Positions 1 through 10,490 of a DNA stretch of 25,117 nucleotides are shown here, piece by piece; position 1 is the first letter of the stretch, and each line of letters opens with the position of its first letter. Below the pieces are notes generated by a model. It did not search any database and had not been told where the DNA came from. It saw only the letters and a list, made by a program, of their open reading frames with translations. Origin of the DNA: Phallusia fumigata (Eukaryota; Chordata; Ascidiacea; Phlebobranchia; Ascidiidae); assembly GCA_008931825.1 (NCBI GenBank), contig QXVZ01004302.1:1-25117 (forward strand), written 5' to 3'. The translations under genes were made by a program, and so were the position numbers.

Positions 1-2055
1 GGAAGATATTTGTTACTTCAAGTAATTCATTAATTGAAAATGAATATGGTGTTTTTCTTGATAATGAACAAACAGCAACCTTAAACTGTTCAAGCGCAGC
101 GAATCCCCCAGCTACTTGCGAATTTCAAATTGGAAAAATTGTCCAAAGTGAAAGTTCCTGTGTCTTGTCTCAAACATTTACAGAAACAACATCAGTTTCA
201 TGCAATGCAAGTAACATTGCTGGTAGCAGTGCTTCACGACTTAATCTTACAGTGGTAACAGAAAGTAAGTTAACCATTTCACTTTATTCATTGGGCTGCA
301 GCCTTATTTCGGGCTACCAAGTGCTTTTTAGTGGGCCAGGCGAACCTTACTTGTGTGGGCTGTGTGGTATATGAGAGCTGAACCCTAAAATGGTTCGGGG
401 CAAAGAGTTGTACACCATCTGTAATTGATGAGTATTTGACACCATAAATAATTTGTATGTAACATGTATTGTGATAGAACAGATATTAAATATTAGACAC
501 AGATTTGTTATGTAACAATAAACTGTAATGGTACAGGCAAGGACTGCAACACATAAGTAGCAAAATTATGTGGAACACTCTTGCCTTAGTTATCTTGTGT
601 GAGGAACGTTTCCCACTGTGTGGTCCTCCAGTAACGATTAAATGGAAAATTTGGGCCTTGTAATAATGTTTGCCAACCAACTAACTAATTGCTATGGTGA
701 AATTTTTTGACAAGTTTTCTTTGCAGGGTCATCCCAGGTTACTTTGCCTGTTTTGAACACCACATCTGTAAAAGCAGGAGAAAATGTTGAACTCAGTTGC
801 TCAGTTGATTATTTTGTTCAACTTAACACACAATTTGAATGGCAAATTCCAGATCAGATGCGGGAAATTGATCCCTTCAACAATGTTTTGAGTTTGACTG
901 ATTTAACCAGACTGGACTTGGGGACCTATGTGTGTAAAACCAGTGATGCTTTTGGAAACTTCACAAATGAATATTATTTAAATGTGACATGTATGTTTTT
1001 GTAAGCATATAGATTGACTAATTTATGATTAAATACAACTTCAAAATATTGCACAGATTCACCAGAAGAAATTGAAAGTCACACTAATTGTCAGTCAGAG
1101 AAACTGTTCAATCGCAGTTGTTTTGTTATGTTTACATCCAATCCGCCTTCATCCCAGTATAGTTTAACTAAAAATGGTAAAAATGTTTTCATGTCATAAG
1201 CAGTTCAATATAATGGTCTTTATGTTTTCCTTATTTGTAGGCACCAACATTGTTTGCCCAAACTGTAGTTTAACAAATGATGAAAAGGATAGCACAAAGC
1301 AAACATTCACTTTTATAATGGAGGTTTGTTGTTTGCAAAATTTTTTGCCATTGATTACATTTAAATTATTTTTCAGACGTCTGCGAATACAGAAATTTAT
1401 GAGTTAAGAATTAAATCACCAATGGAAGGTTTTAATGATCTTGTTGTTGAGTTCCAAATATTTAAGGAATCAAATACACCTGGTGGAAATGGAAACCAGA
1501 CTGTGATAATTGTTGCAAGTGTAGTTGGTGCGGTTGCTCTAATTGCTCTTATTGCTTTTGGAACTTTTTTGGTTGTCAAAAACAAAATACAAAAAAATAA
1601 AGGTAAACACCAAATAATACTGTTATATCAATACATTTAAAGTATAACCCTAGTTTGTTTAGATAAACCTAACAATGACCACATTTATGAGAACATGATT
1701 GACCCGAAAAGAGATACCTCAGATGAAACAAGCATTTATGATGACAAAAACCCACATTATGAGGGTATGATATAACATCAATCAAATAACAATGTGTAAA
1801 TAGTTAAGAAAAAAGTAAATGTTCATATTTTTGTTTCTTTGTAGTTCCTTTGAACCGGATCCAACACAACTATGTAAATATGCAGGAAGGTCACTTATAC
1901 TGTACGTATACCAAAATTTGTGAACCAGGATAGTAAATAATGCGATCATGTATTTTGCAGCCACAGAGATAAGATCAAACTGTAATGATTCAAACAAAAC
2001 CCATGATACTGACAAAAACCAAGTTTATTACTCAGAAGTTGGGCAAGAGAAATGA
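1..2055 (+). CDS. Receptor A (3' part): Ig-Ig-membrane-proximal module-TM-tyrosine tail
   Basis: 5' end lies outside the window. Exons: <1-264, 727-990, 1057-1176, 1241-1323, 1377-1602, 1663-1764, 1845-1901, 1961-2055 (TGA 2053-2055). All join in frame, giving about 402 visible residues. Exons 1 and 2 are one Ig domain each (for example LSCSVDY, then GTYVCKTSD in the second). Exons 3-5 form a membrane-proximal module with TNCQS, SCFVMF and CPNC, followed by a TM segment (TVIIVASVVGAVALIALI). The cytoplasmic tail holds IYENM, SIYDD, NPHYEVPL, NYVNM and VYYSEV. YENM and YVNM fit both the YxxM (PI3K p85) and YxN (Grb2) SH2 consensus, VYYSEV fits the ITIM consensus, and NPHY is an NPxY motif. The ectodomain is closely related to receptors B and C in this window, but the tail matches neither B's tail nor anything else here. 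The donor at 1902 (gtacgt) and the last exon rest on frame and motif logic; a read-through stop near 1931 is the alternative. Role inferred: cell-surface recognition receptor signalling through phosphotyrosine. Confidence 0.82.
286..680. repeat. About 395-bp insertion in an Ig4-Ig5 intron, shared by A and C
   Basis: The intron at 265-726 in receptor A corresponds to a 60-bp intron in receptor B (11427-11486). The ends match B (gtaagtt... and ...attgc-atggt-aa...ttgcag), so the middle is an insertion. Receptor C carries the same inserted sequence from its matching position to the window edge (25017-25117). I do not recognise the element, and the boundaries are approximate. Confidence 0.55.
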
Positions 2056-2308
2056 TGTTGGTTGTTTCCAAATTTTTCTGTGGGTGGGACCACCAAGTGC
2101 AATTTCCATTCAAAAGAAAAAACATGTTAGCTTTCCTACCTTCACCTACTCTGTTTGCTCTTGGAATGTTTGTAAATTGTAAATCTAGCTGATCAGTGTA
2201 CATGTTGTATTGTCTGAGCCAGCTTTGGTTTTGTTTGCACAAGCTCATTTCAACCATGGACGATTTCCTTTGAGGTTATGGAAAGATTTTGTCTTTTTGT
2301 GTTCAAAT

Positions 2309-2323
2309 AATAAATGCAATAAA
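2309..2323 (+). other. Poly(A) signals of receptor A
   Basis: Two AATAAA hexamers (2309-2314 and 2318-2323) lie about 255 bp after the proposed stop of receptor A. This supports a transcript end here. Confidence 0.5.
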
Positions 2324-2435
2324 AAGGACCTTCATAAATTACTTTAATTACTATTATAAAACTTCTTTGCTTTGTTGTGACTGTAAATAAAGTGCATGTC
2401 AAGATTCTACCGACCTCATAACCTACCATTCAGAG

Positions 2436-2998
2436 CAGGGAGTCAACCCGCTTGTTATATGGGTTCAGGTTCGGTTCGGGTTCGCTATTTATTGTTATTA
2501 GAGGTTCGGTTCCGGTTTTACGAAAAACATATTTTCGGGTTCAGTTCCGGTTCGGGCAAATTAACCGGTCCGAACCGGTTTGCGGTTTTTGAACCGGTTC
2601 AAATGCCCCTTCAGTTTAACGTTTGTTCTAGCTACTGCACCACCATTAAAGCCAACGTTCAAGTTCTTTGACTGACTTATGCGCTGCAAAAACCTGAAAT
2701 AAACAAGAAACAATATTTTTTATTACAATATTCTCTTTCAACGCTAACTGGTGTAGCCGAAACACCCATTACGACAGTCGGCAACTGATAAAGCTCGGGT
2801 CTAGCATCTTTTTCATTCTGGCAAAAGGCTAAAATGCATTTGGTTCGGTTCCGGTTCAGGTTCAACGCCAAACGAAATAAAGGGTTCAGCTCCGGTTCGG
2901 GTTTTTAAGAAAATGAAATTTAAGGTTTGGGTTCGGTTCAGGTTTAACGAAATAAACCCCTCAAACCGGTTCGCGTTCAGTTCCGGTTAGACTCCCCG
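2436..2998. mobile_element. hAT-like non-autonomous element with GGTTCGG-rich arms
   Basis: The left end CAGGGAGTC and right end GACTCCCCG are near-perfect inverted repeats. They are flanked by attcagag (2428-2435) and atttatag (2999-3006), an 8-bp target duplication with two mismatches. Both arms are packed with GGTTCGG/GGTTCCGG/GAACCGG repeats (about 2465-2605 and 2840-2990). No transposase is visible. An 8-bp duplication with CAGGG-type ends is typical of hAT elements; the family assignment is inference. Confidence 0.55.
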
Positions 2999-3057
2999 AT
3001 TTATAGAGCTAAAAGTTAAATTAGCAGGTTTTAATATTGAATATGTTTCATCTAAAC

Positions 3058-3311
3058 CGAAGCTTCCCCAACTAGGGGTCGCGCAAGGATTTTCTGGGTC
3101 GCGAGTTCACCAATTTTCCATAAATGGTCGAAATCGCCGATTTTTCGAGCATTTCCTATGGTGCGCAAAACAAATTAATGCTTAAATTTGTTGTCTAATA
3201 GTTCGCTTTCAACTAACAGCTCGTTTTAAACGTTTTCTTTCAAACGTGACGGATCGCAAAAGAATTTTAGAATTTTAAAGTGTCGCATACCAAAAAGTTT
3301 GGGAAGCTCTG
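3058..3311. mobile_element. 254-bp hAT-like MITE
   Basis: The left end (cgaagcttccccaact) matches the reverse complement of the right end (cagagcttcccaaact). Flanks atctaaac (3050-3057) and atcgaaac (3312-3319) form an 8-bp target duplication with one mismatch. Internal ggggtcgc/gggtcgcgag motifs are typical of hAT ends. No coding capacity. A related copy interrupts receptor C at about 24235. Confidence 0.65.
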
Positions 3312-4610
3312 ATCGAAACCAACAAAATGGCGATTTCTGTGGCCAAAAGCATTACTAGCCTAGGGTACCAAATTAAGAAACAAGATTTTCTCTCTTACCC
3401 TTTAGTTAAAGATCAACCTATCGTCAAAGCTATCAGCTTTGGCAGTTTACATCAAACGGCAACCGTGCGAACAAATTCGTTTCATTAATTGAAAAAACAA
3501 ACATTACAAGGGTACGTGTTTGCTAGAACTTTAAATTGGTAAAAAGTTGTTTCCAAATATTCTCCCCAACTGACGAGAGACTCACAAGTTCGTTGCCTGA
3601 ACGTTTAAACTGATAAAAGACACAGGTAACACACTTGGGAATAACCAGAAAAAAAACGGATTATTAAAAGATTGTTTATAAAAAACGCGAGAACAATACT
3701 CAAAACTGTCGTCTGCGCACAGGTACTATCTGTCACATGGTGTCGCAACAGAGTCGTAGTCATGTTTGCCACAAGCAAAAAAACGTCAAATAAACCCGTT
3801 GCATTGAAACGGTTGAGCTGTAATTTTACATTAATAATTACCGTGTTGTTTACGCTTCAAATGATTAAATTAATCACGATGATAAAGTTATTAATCCCCA
3901 ACTAACTTTTAACCAGCGGTGTCGCTACAGAGCTTACCAACCACTAGGTGTCGTTTTGGAGCAGTGCAAGGTTTGTTGCGCTCATCGCATCTGTTGAATT
4001 ATGAAATAGCAGTCCTTTCTGTTGAATTATGTTGAAAGGCTAATCAACACTTCGCGGCCCACGTGCCACACAACTTGAAACCACAGCCGCGAGCTACGTG
4101 AAAGCCCGCCCTTTGGACCCCTGCTATAGGCCAACTTATGATATTACACACAAATCACATCACCAGCATTATACGATCTTTGTTCACCGCTACAAAGCAC
4201 TACATGAGCACCACAGCGTATTTCTGGCAATATTAGCAGCATCTTTCTCTCAAAGTTACAATGCGCACCCGCACACAGCGAAAACAGCACAACACTGAGT
4301 GGTAAACATTCGAACACAGTTTCCTTCACAAAACAGTTTATGCGTATTTGGCCACACAACTAAAAGTGTAAAGTCTTTAAAAGTGTATTTGCTCCAAACG
4401 ATCACTTAGTGCTTGGAGTAAAAAAACGCGCAGAGCAACCAATTGAGGTTACGCGTCGGAATCATGCCGACAGCATGGTTGCAGATAAAAGGCAGTGCAG
4501 AGAAAAACGAAACGGTAAAAAATGCTAAGAGCGAATAAAACAACGCCAAAACTCATTGAAATTCTCCACACAAAAATACTAAATGTTATTTAAAAACGTT
4601 TGTAATTTAC
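3312..4610. other. Intergenic, no gene supported
   Basis: Only short unconvincing ORFs. The stretch near 3935-4130 has the look of a degraded repeat (gtgtcgcta / gtgtcgttt, and ctgttgaattatg twice), but I cannot define its ends. On the minus strand this is where a TM exon for relic E would be expected; none was found. Confidence 0.4.
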
Positions 4611-4876
4611 CTCAACAATAAAAACAAAACTTTTATTTTCCCTATCCGCGTCATTTGATTCAAAATAGCATTCGTTGCAGCTCACAGAGACTCCTAAAGA
4701 TAAATGCATTGAAAACATCAAACTGTCAAAATATGCCACCGCAAAAGTACTCTTGCCATTAATGGACAAAGTGTAAACTTTGGTTGGTGGATTGGAGGAA
4801 AAGTTGAAGTGATATAAACCATTAACAACGTCATCCCAGAAACAGTTTGTAACTGACTTTACTGATTCGGGAGCAT
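4611..4876 (-). pseudogene. Relic E: two isolated membrane-proximal exons of the receptor family
   Basis: On the minus strand, exon Ea (4876-4757, 120 nt) and exon Eb (4693-4611, 83 nt) have exactly the lengths and phases of the membrane-proximal exons in receptors A (120 and 83 nt) and B (120 and 83 nt). Ea keeps DAPE, TNC, VNG, NPP and a terminal ING. Eb keeps C-x2-C, SND and FVFIVE before a GT donor. The second Cys of Ea (SCF in A and B) is replaced by LYH. The 63-bp intron between them starts with GC (gcaaga) instead of GT. No matching Ig5 exon upstream or TM exon downstream was found, although these lie within 70 bp in A and B. It is either a fragment of a decayed or rearranged paralogue, or exons of a gene too diverged for me to complete. 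Confidence 0.65.
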
Positions 4877-5698
4877 CTGTAAAAAATATTTGCGTAACAA
4901 ATCAAACCTGCTTGTCACCGTTAGTGTGAGCTCAAACCAGATTATTCTAACATATCTCAACTTACAAAACACAATTAGATATAAAGGTGGGGCGTAAGAA
5001 CAGAAATCATTACGAGTTCACAAGTGTATAATGCTGAGTCATGCACTAATTTCCGTGGATTTATTTCGAATTATGTGCAGCCTACTGGGCCTTAGGCGAT
5101 GAAAATATGCATTTTATAGAGGCGTTTGCAAAACATTTCAACATACCCGAGGATTAGCTTTAATATTAGGTTGTATTAGTGTAAAAACTTTGGAATGTCA
5201 CATGACCAGTGCCCCATTTCGCTATTAAGGACTTGCCCAAGCAAACTTGAAGTTTTCGTTTGCGGTAATTTCAGTAAGTGCAAACGGATTTTACTGAATG
5301 ACATATTGTCGCTTTTGATATTTTTGCAAACAATATCCCGCTGTCATAAATACTTTTGGTATAGTTTAGAAAACAGCCACTATAATTTTTCTACTAGGTG
5401 GCGCGCTTGAGCCTAAAAATTAGGTATCCAATCCGAAATAGCATCCTGATGTATCAGACGGTCAATTATTCATTTTTCCAACATGATTCAAGTTATATTT
5501 TACCTGACCTATTGGTTAAATTGGCAAACTGACAGTATACACGTTTTCTGTGAGTTGATTCTTAGTTCAGTTTTCCCTAAGGAGAAGTCGAAACGAAAAT
5601 CTACAACACACAGGACTATATGGACGTTTTATGCAAAAATTTGCGAAAATGTTTTCTTATCTTTGCTTATATTATGCACAAAACAGTTGTCGTAACCT

Positions 5699-5930
5699 CA
5701 GTGCCATTAATTGCGTCCATTTATTTCCGTTGCATTATATATAGGCTAAGTACCTATATCCATTGAAGGTTTTGATCAGTGTGCCAAAATACACAGCTGT
5801 TTGGAATACGTGCTGTTGCTATGGCCATAAACTTACGAATCTCTAACACATATTGTCGTCATCAGGGCTTTGTTCTCATCTGTGTATAAAGTCTACAGTG
5901 TTTGCTTGGTTTGTACAAGCTCCCTTGCGT
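5699..5930 (+). repeat. Tandem duplication, unit 1
   Basis: Starts cagtgccattaattgc and ends tacaagctcccttgcg. It shares with the following unit the blocks aaaatacacagctg, acgtgctgttgct, acacatattgtcgtcatcag, ggctttgttctcatct and tggtttgtacaagctccctt, in the same order. Confidence 0.75.
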
Positions 5931-6177
5931 CAGTGCAACATATTGCATCCATTTAATTCCGATTCACTGAAAGTCATCATAGAGGAGGAAGTTTACGATC
6001 AGCGTGACAAAATACACAGCTGATGCGGAGAACGTGCTGTTGCTAGGAGTTAAAAAACACAGAAGGCAGGAGCCATTAATTTTACGATTCTCCAACACAT
6101 ATTGTCGTCATCAGGGCTTTGTTCTCATCTATTTATAAAGTTTACAATGTTTACTTGGTTTGTACAAGCTCCCTTGC
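5931..6177 (+). repeat. Tandem duplication, unit 2
   Basis: Begins cagtgcaacatattgc and repeats the block order of unit 1, with a short extra stretch around 6045-6085. The end of unit 1 abuts the start of unit 2, so it is a direct head-to-tail duplication of about 235 bp. No coding role seen. Confidence 0.75.
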
Positions 6178-7227
6178 TACGATAACAGACATGTTTTTTA
6201 TCACTTTCGCTCTAATTGACATTAAGCTCTGGGAAGTCGAAATTCAGTCAAGGTCAACTCACAAAGGGATTTTACTTTGGAAATTAGTTTGGGAAGGTTA
6301 AAATTCATTTAACGTCAGCTAATAAACGGGACTTGACCTCTCTTTCGTAGAAATCTATTGTACCGTGCAGTAATTTGTGGCAACTAACACCACGTTTGGA
6401 CTTTTGCGAGCAATTGTAGCCGCAGCCACAGACTAACGTTCCCTCGTAAACGTAATTGCTTGTTTACGAAGTAATAAAACCAAGGCCAGAACGTGCAGTT
6501 TGTCTTTCACCTTGTGCCATGGTGTTTCACGCGTATCAAGATTTTGTACGTTGACGACTTCTGATCTACTTTCGAACTTTAACACAAAAAAACTACAAAA
6601 GTAATCTAATTGCCTCATTAGTGACTTTACTTTACCTGGTTGTACGCTAACGATTAAGTTTTACATTTAAACGCTGATTTGCACAATCATGCCCTATCTA
6701 ATTGAAAAAGTAGTGCAGAGTTCTTTATTGAAACTAATGATGACCTTTAAATGGGTGACATGTGTTGGTATAAAGCAATTTCTTTTTCAACATACCGGTA
6801 CTGACAAGGGTTTTACTCATAAATGTAAATTTGAAATTAGTCGAATTACAAATGCTTTGGTAGTAAGATGTCAAACAGACATGAAATACGTTCACTTTCA
6901 TTTCTTTCATAAAACTCACCGTCTTTATTACCGAATATATGGAAGTTAAATTCATAACAAAAAAAAAGTATACTTCTTAGAAATCACCAGTACGCTGCAG
7001 CATACCGTGACTTTTAAACAAATCGTTGACAACTTTTACGACCGGTTGTTTCTTTGTCATCGATTTTATATTTTGTTAAACTTTGTGTTTTGTTCCCTCA
7101 CAATTGTAGAAAATTGTACTTTTACATCTTTGCGTGACAAAACTTCCCAAAGATTGAACAAAAGCTTTATCACCTTTAACATACTCTCCAGAGATCAAAT
7201 TTGACAAAGTAAATTTTCCTACACACC

Positions 7228-7233
7228 TTTATT
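7228..7233 (-). other. Candidate poly(A) signal of receptor B
   Basis: tttatt on the plus strand is AATAAA on the minus strand, about 330 bp after the proposed stop of receptor B. It is one of several AT-rich candidates. Confidence 0.35.
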
Positions 7234-7561
7234 AACGGGGCGCAAGGTGGAAAAGCAAAATTGTACAAAAATATTGGTTCTAAATCGGTTTGTTACAAAA
7301 GGCATAGCGATCAAATGTACAAACTAAAATGTGCAAATACATTGCGCATGACGGTATATAAGCAAGGAAAGATGTAGGATGCTGGTCTCATTCCGTCTTT
7401 CCATTTACACCTAAAACAATAAAACTGTTTCAAATCTACAAAAGACGTTATTATTTCCTGATTTTTAAATCATATATTGTTGTACCCAGCCTGGTAAAGG
7501 TCTTTTTTTAAAGCAAATGTGTTGCAGAGAAGGATATTTGCGCAAAGAAATGACATTTCCC

Positions 7562-10490
7562 TCACACGACTGCTCTAGAATTACCTATGATTATAAGTAA
7601 GGCAAATCATTTCCGGCCAAGTTACCTTTCTGATAAAAAACCGGCTTCTTCTTGATGGGAGGCTTTGGTGGTTTTTGTTTTGCAAACACGTTTGATGTTT
7701 CAGGTTTTGCCACTATAACAAAAGAATATTCCTTTAAAAATCAAACACTGTAGTTTACGGCAGCTGTTTAGTGTCTAACCTTCTTGCGTATGTTTGTCAA
7801 CTTGAGTGCAGGTGTCTCCGTTCAATTCCGTTGTCTGAAAAGATGCACGACTTGTTGAAGCCATATTCGAATGTAAATCAAACTGCGGGACTGGGTAGGA
7901 ACCGTATAACGGGTTTTGCTTCTCTTCTTTTTCGCCTGAGTACATCACGAAGGTATGAACAAATTTTCGCGCACAATTGTTGGTCAATTTCACTTTAACG
8001 TCATACGTATTATTACGTAGTTGTTACTAAATTGATGAACCTCAATTGCAAAAGCCTCTTTTCAATCAATAAACAGGTTGACATGTGGTTTAGCTATATA
8101 TGTTTGTTAATGTATGGAATACAAACTGAGCCGATGCCAACTTTTGGGTTCTTTCTTAGTCTTGTCCACCACAGCATAACAGTCATCTTCATTCGCTGCA
8201 ACTTCGCTCGAGGAGTAAACAGGGTTGTCATATCCTTCATTCACTGCAAAATGTAGTTTATCATTTATTCAATAAATCTTTGTGACATACAGTGACATCG
8301 GTTTTAAATAACAACACGGAAATGGATACTTTCGTTATCTAAACTCCACTACACTGTTATAGTATATGATGTTCCTACGTACAAACATGGTTGTTATATA
8401 GAGTAACTAAATTGCAATTCTCTTCATTTACCTTGTTTCATATCTGCTGCTGATCCATTTATGTCTGGAATCATGCCTGATTCCTCCCTGCTTTTGCAAT
8501 CAGGTTTTTTCCTTTTTAACGTGCCAAGTTTTACTAAATACAAAACATGCGTTTTGGATGATTGGATTCAATGTCTGTATGTGCGTTAGTGTAACCTAAT
8601 ATATTATAAACATTTAAAATCTGTAAACTCTATTAAAACAGAAGAATCAGAGAAGAAACCATCGGAAAAAATATGGTAGGGCACACACACGGTTGAGGAA
8701 TTAAAAGCAAGGGTCTTGAAAGACGCCATATTTACATTTATCTAAAAATGATCGTTCATTATTTTTTACGACAAACTCTCACAAGCTAGAGGTGGTCTTT
8801 ATTGAGGGCAGACGATCCCTGACAACGCAATACCTCTGCAGTGAGTAAACAAAACTTTATAACCTTCTATGGTGGAATTGTGACAACAAAAACCTAAACA
8901 AAAGTGTAGCCACTACGTCAAAGTTTTAGATCGCGTTTATTGAGTCCAATGTGCTGTAAAAAGTTCTAAATATTTCTGCAAAAGTTACCATATAAAAGTG
9001 ACTGTGCAAATATATTTCTTACCTTTAACCTTTTTCCTCAGGTCGACTTGAGCGTAAGTTTCCCCACCAGCACCCGTAACAGTTGTTTTGTCTGTAAGTA
9101 ATAAAACTTGTTAATCTTAGAAACACAATCATGAAACGGCCACAGGTCTATAAGCGCGTTAAAACTTTAAAGCAAATTTTCTCATAGGTTCAAATCCCAG
9201 GTTGAACAAGTGTTTTATATCAGAAAACTTTAGCTGTTGCGTAGTTGAGCACAAAGGCAGACGTTTTTCAGCCTGTTCCGCTTCTAAATATTGTAAGTTT
9301 CGGTTATTTCGTATTCGATTTTACCGACAAAATCATCCGGATTGACCGAGGTTTACTGTAAATAAAACAAAACCGATTTTGTTTGTCCTACTAAACTTAC
9401 CAGCTGTGGGTTTTGAATTGCCACCCACGTTGCTCAAACCTCCATAGAGTGGGTTGGTGCGTTCCTCCTTTTCAGAAGATTGCTCTTTAACGAGTAAAAA
9501 GGTGTTGGCACAAAAACAATGTTGGTTTTCTCCCAGGGTGCACGAGAAATAGGAAAGTCTAGCAGCGCGCATTGTCGCGTCACAATAGCACTGAATTAAT
9601 CATCAATTCGGAAATAGCTGCGCAACGTTAACACGTTATTAGCCCCCAAACTTGAAGGGCACAATCAGTGAATCGAGGTTGAACGCGCTGCAGCTACACC
9701 GTCATTACAAAGCGGTATGTGACAACTAATAAAAATAAGTTTGGCGTATTAAAAAAACAATTGCTTCCGGCGTGTTATAGTAATAAGCATGCATTGAAAG
9801 ACGTGTTGCGTAAGTGCGTGTGTTGTCGTTCGTTGTGTATTATCAATGCGCACGCACGCCCCATCTATTTATCTTATTTTTTGGTTGTTTTTCCTAGTGT
9901 GTTGTATAATACATTTGCCAAAAGTCCTACCACAAGTTTTTGCGGTATTAGTTTGGGTTTTTGTATCTCACATACTGCTAACGTGTCATGACTATTCCAT
10001 GCCAAGAGGCATTGACTGAAGAGTAGGAAAACAAAGTAAAGGAGTCAGAGGCAATAATTTAACGTACGGCGCGAATCCGTACTCATACACCCGTGTTACA
10101 TCTAAATAAAAATCCCACAAATTACCGACAACATATGCATCAGGTAAAGCATCTGGGTCACCACTGGCACCATATATAGGGTTTATTCTCTCCTCCTTTT
10201 CTATCCTTGTAACTATTCAAAAAACAATTTTAGGCGGAGTCTTCTTCTATGTCACACCAGAGCACATACCACTTTTTTGGCTGACGTCTACAGTGGAATA
10301 CTCATCGAGGTTTTCTTCCAAAAAATCAAATAATTTAGTTTTCAAATTTTTATCTTTTATAGAAGTTTTCATACAACTTCATATTTAGATCACAAATGGT
10401 TTCAACTTTCGTTTTGGGTATTATGAAAGTACCAACCTGAATGTACATTTCTATTACTTGACTGTCTGCTTTGATGATGGGAGTTTCCAC
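7562..10490 (-). other. Cytoplasmic tail exon block of receptor B
   Basis: Ten small exons that start and end in phase 1 (the last runs to the stop) encode about 270 cytoplasmic residues after the TM exon. Visible motifs in order: DEYSTV, EKEERINPIYG, DAYVV, EKEERTNPLYG, ETYAQVDL, EGYDNPVYSSSEV, DCYAVV, SEKEEKQNPLYGSYPVP, then a basic proline-rich stretch KQKPPKPPIKKKP with VFYQK. There are four NPxY motifs (PTB-domain ligands by consensus), three acidic-x-Y-x-x-V motifs and one likely SH3 ligand. EKEE(R/K)xNPxYG occurs in three separate exons (10212-10126, 9484-9401, 7935-7780), so the tail grew by exon duplication. Symmetric phases mean any subset of the internal exons can be spliced without changing the frame. 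Confidence 0.75.

Larger units (their letters stand above)
4877..7227. other. Intergenic, no gene supported; contains a tandem duplication
   Basis: Between relic E and the 3' end of receptor B I see no exon with homology to the cluster on either strand, only AT-rich sequence with short shadow ORFs. The recognisable structure is the duplicated unit at about 5699-6177. Confidence 0.4.

Noticed and set aside
2396-2671. Open frame of 91 codons rich in F, R and G
   Set aside because: Lies wholly within the GGTTCGG repeat arms of a hAT-like element; its composition follows the repeat and there is no splice or family support.
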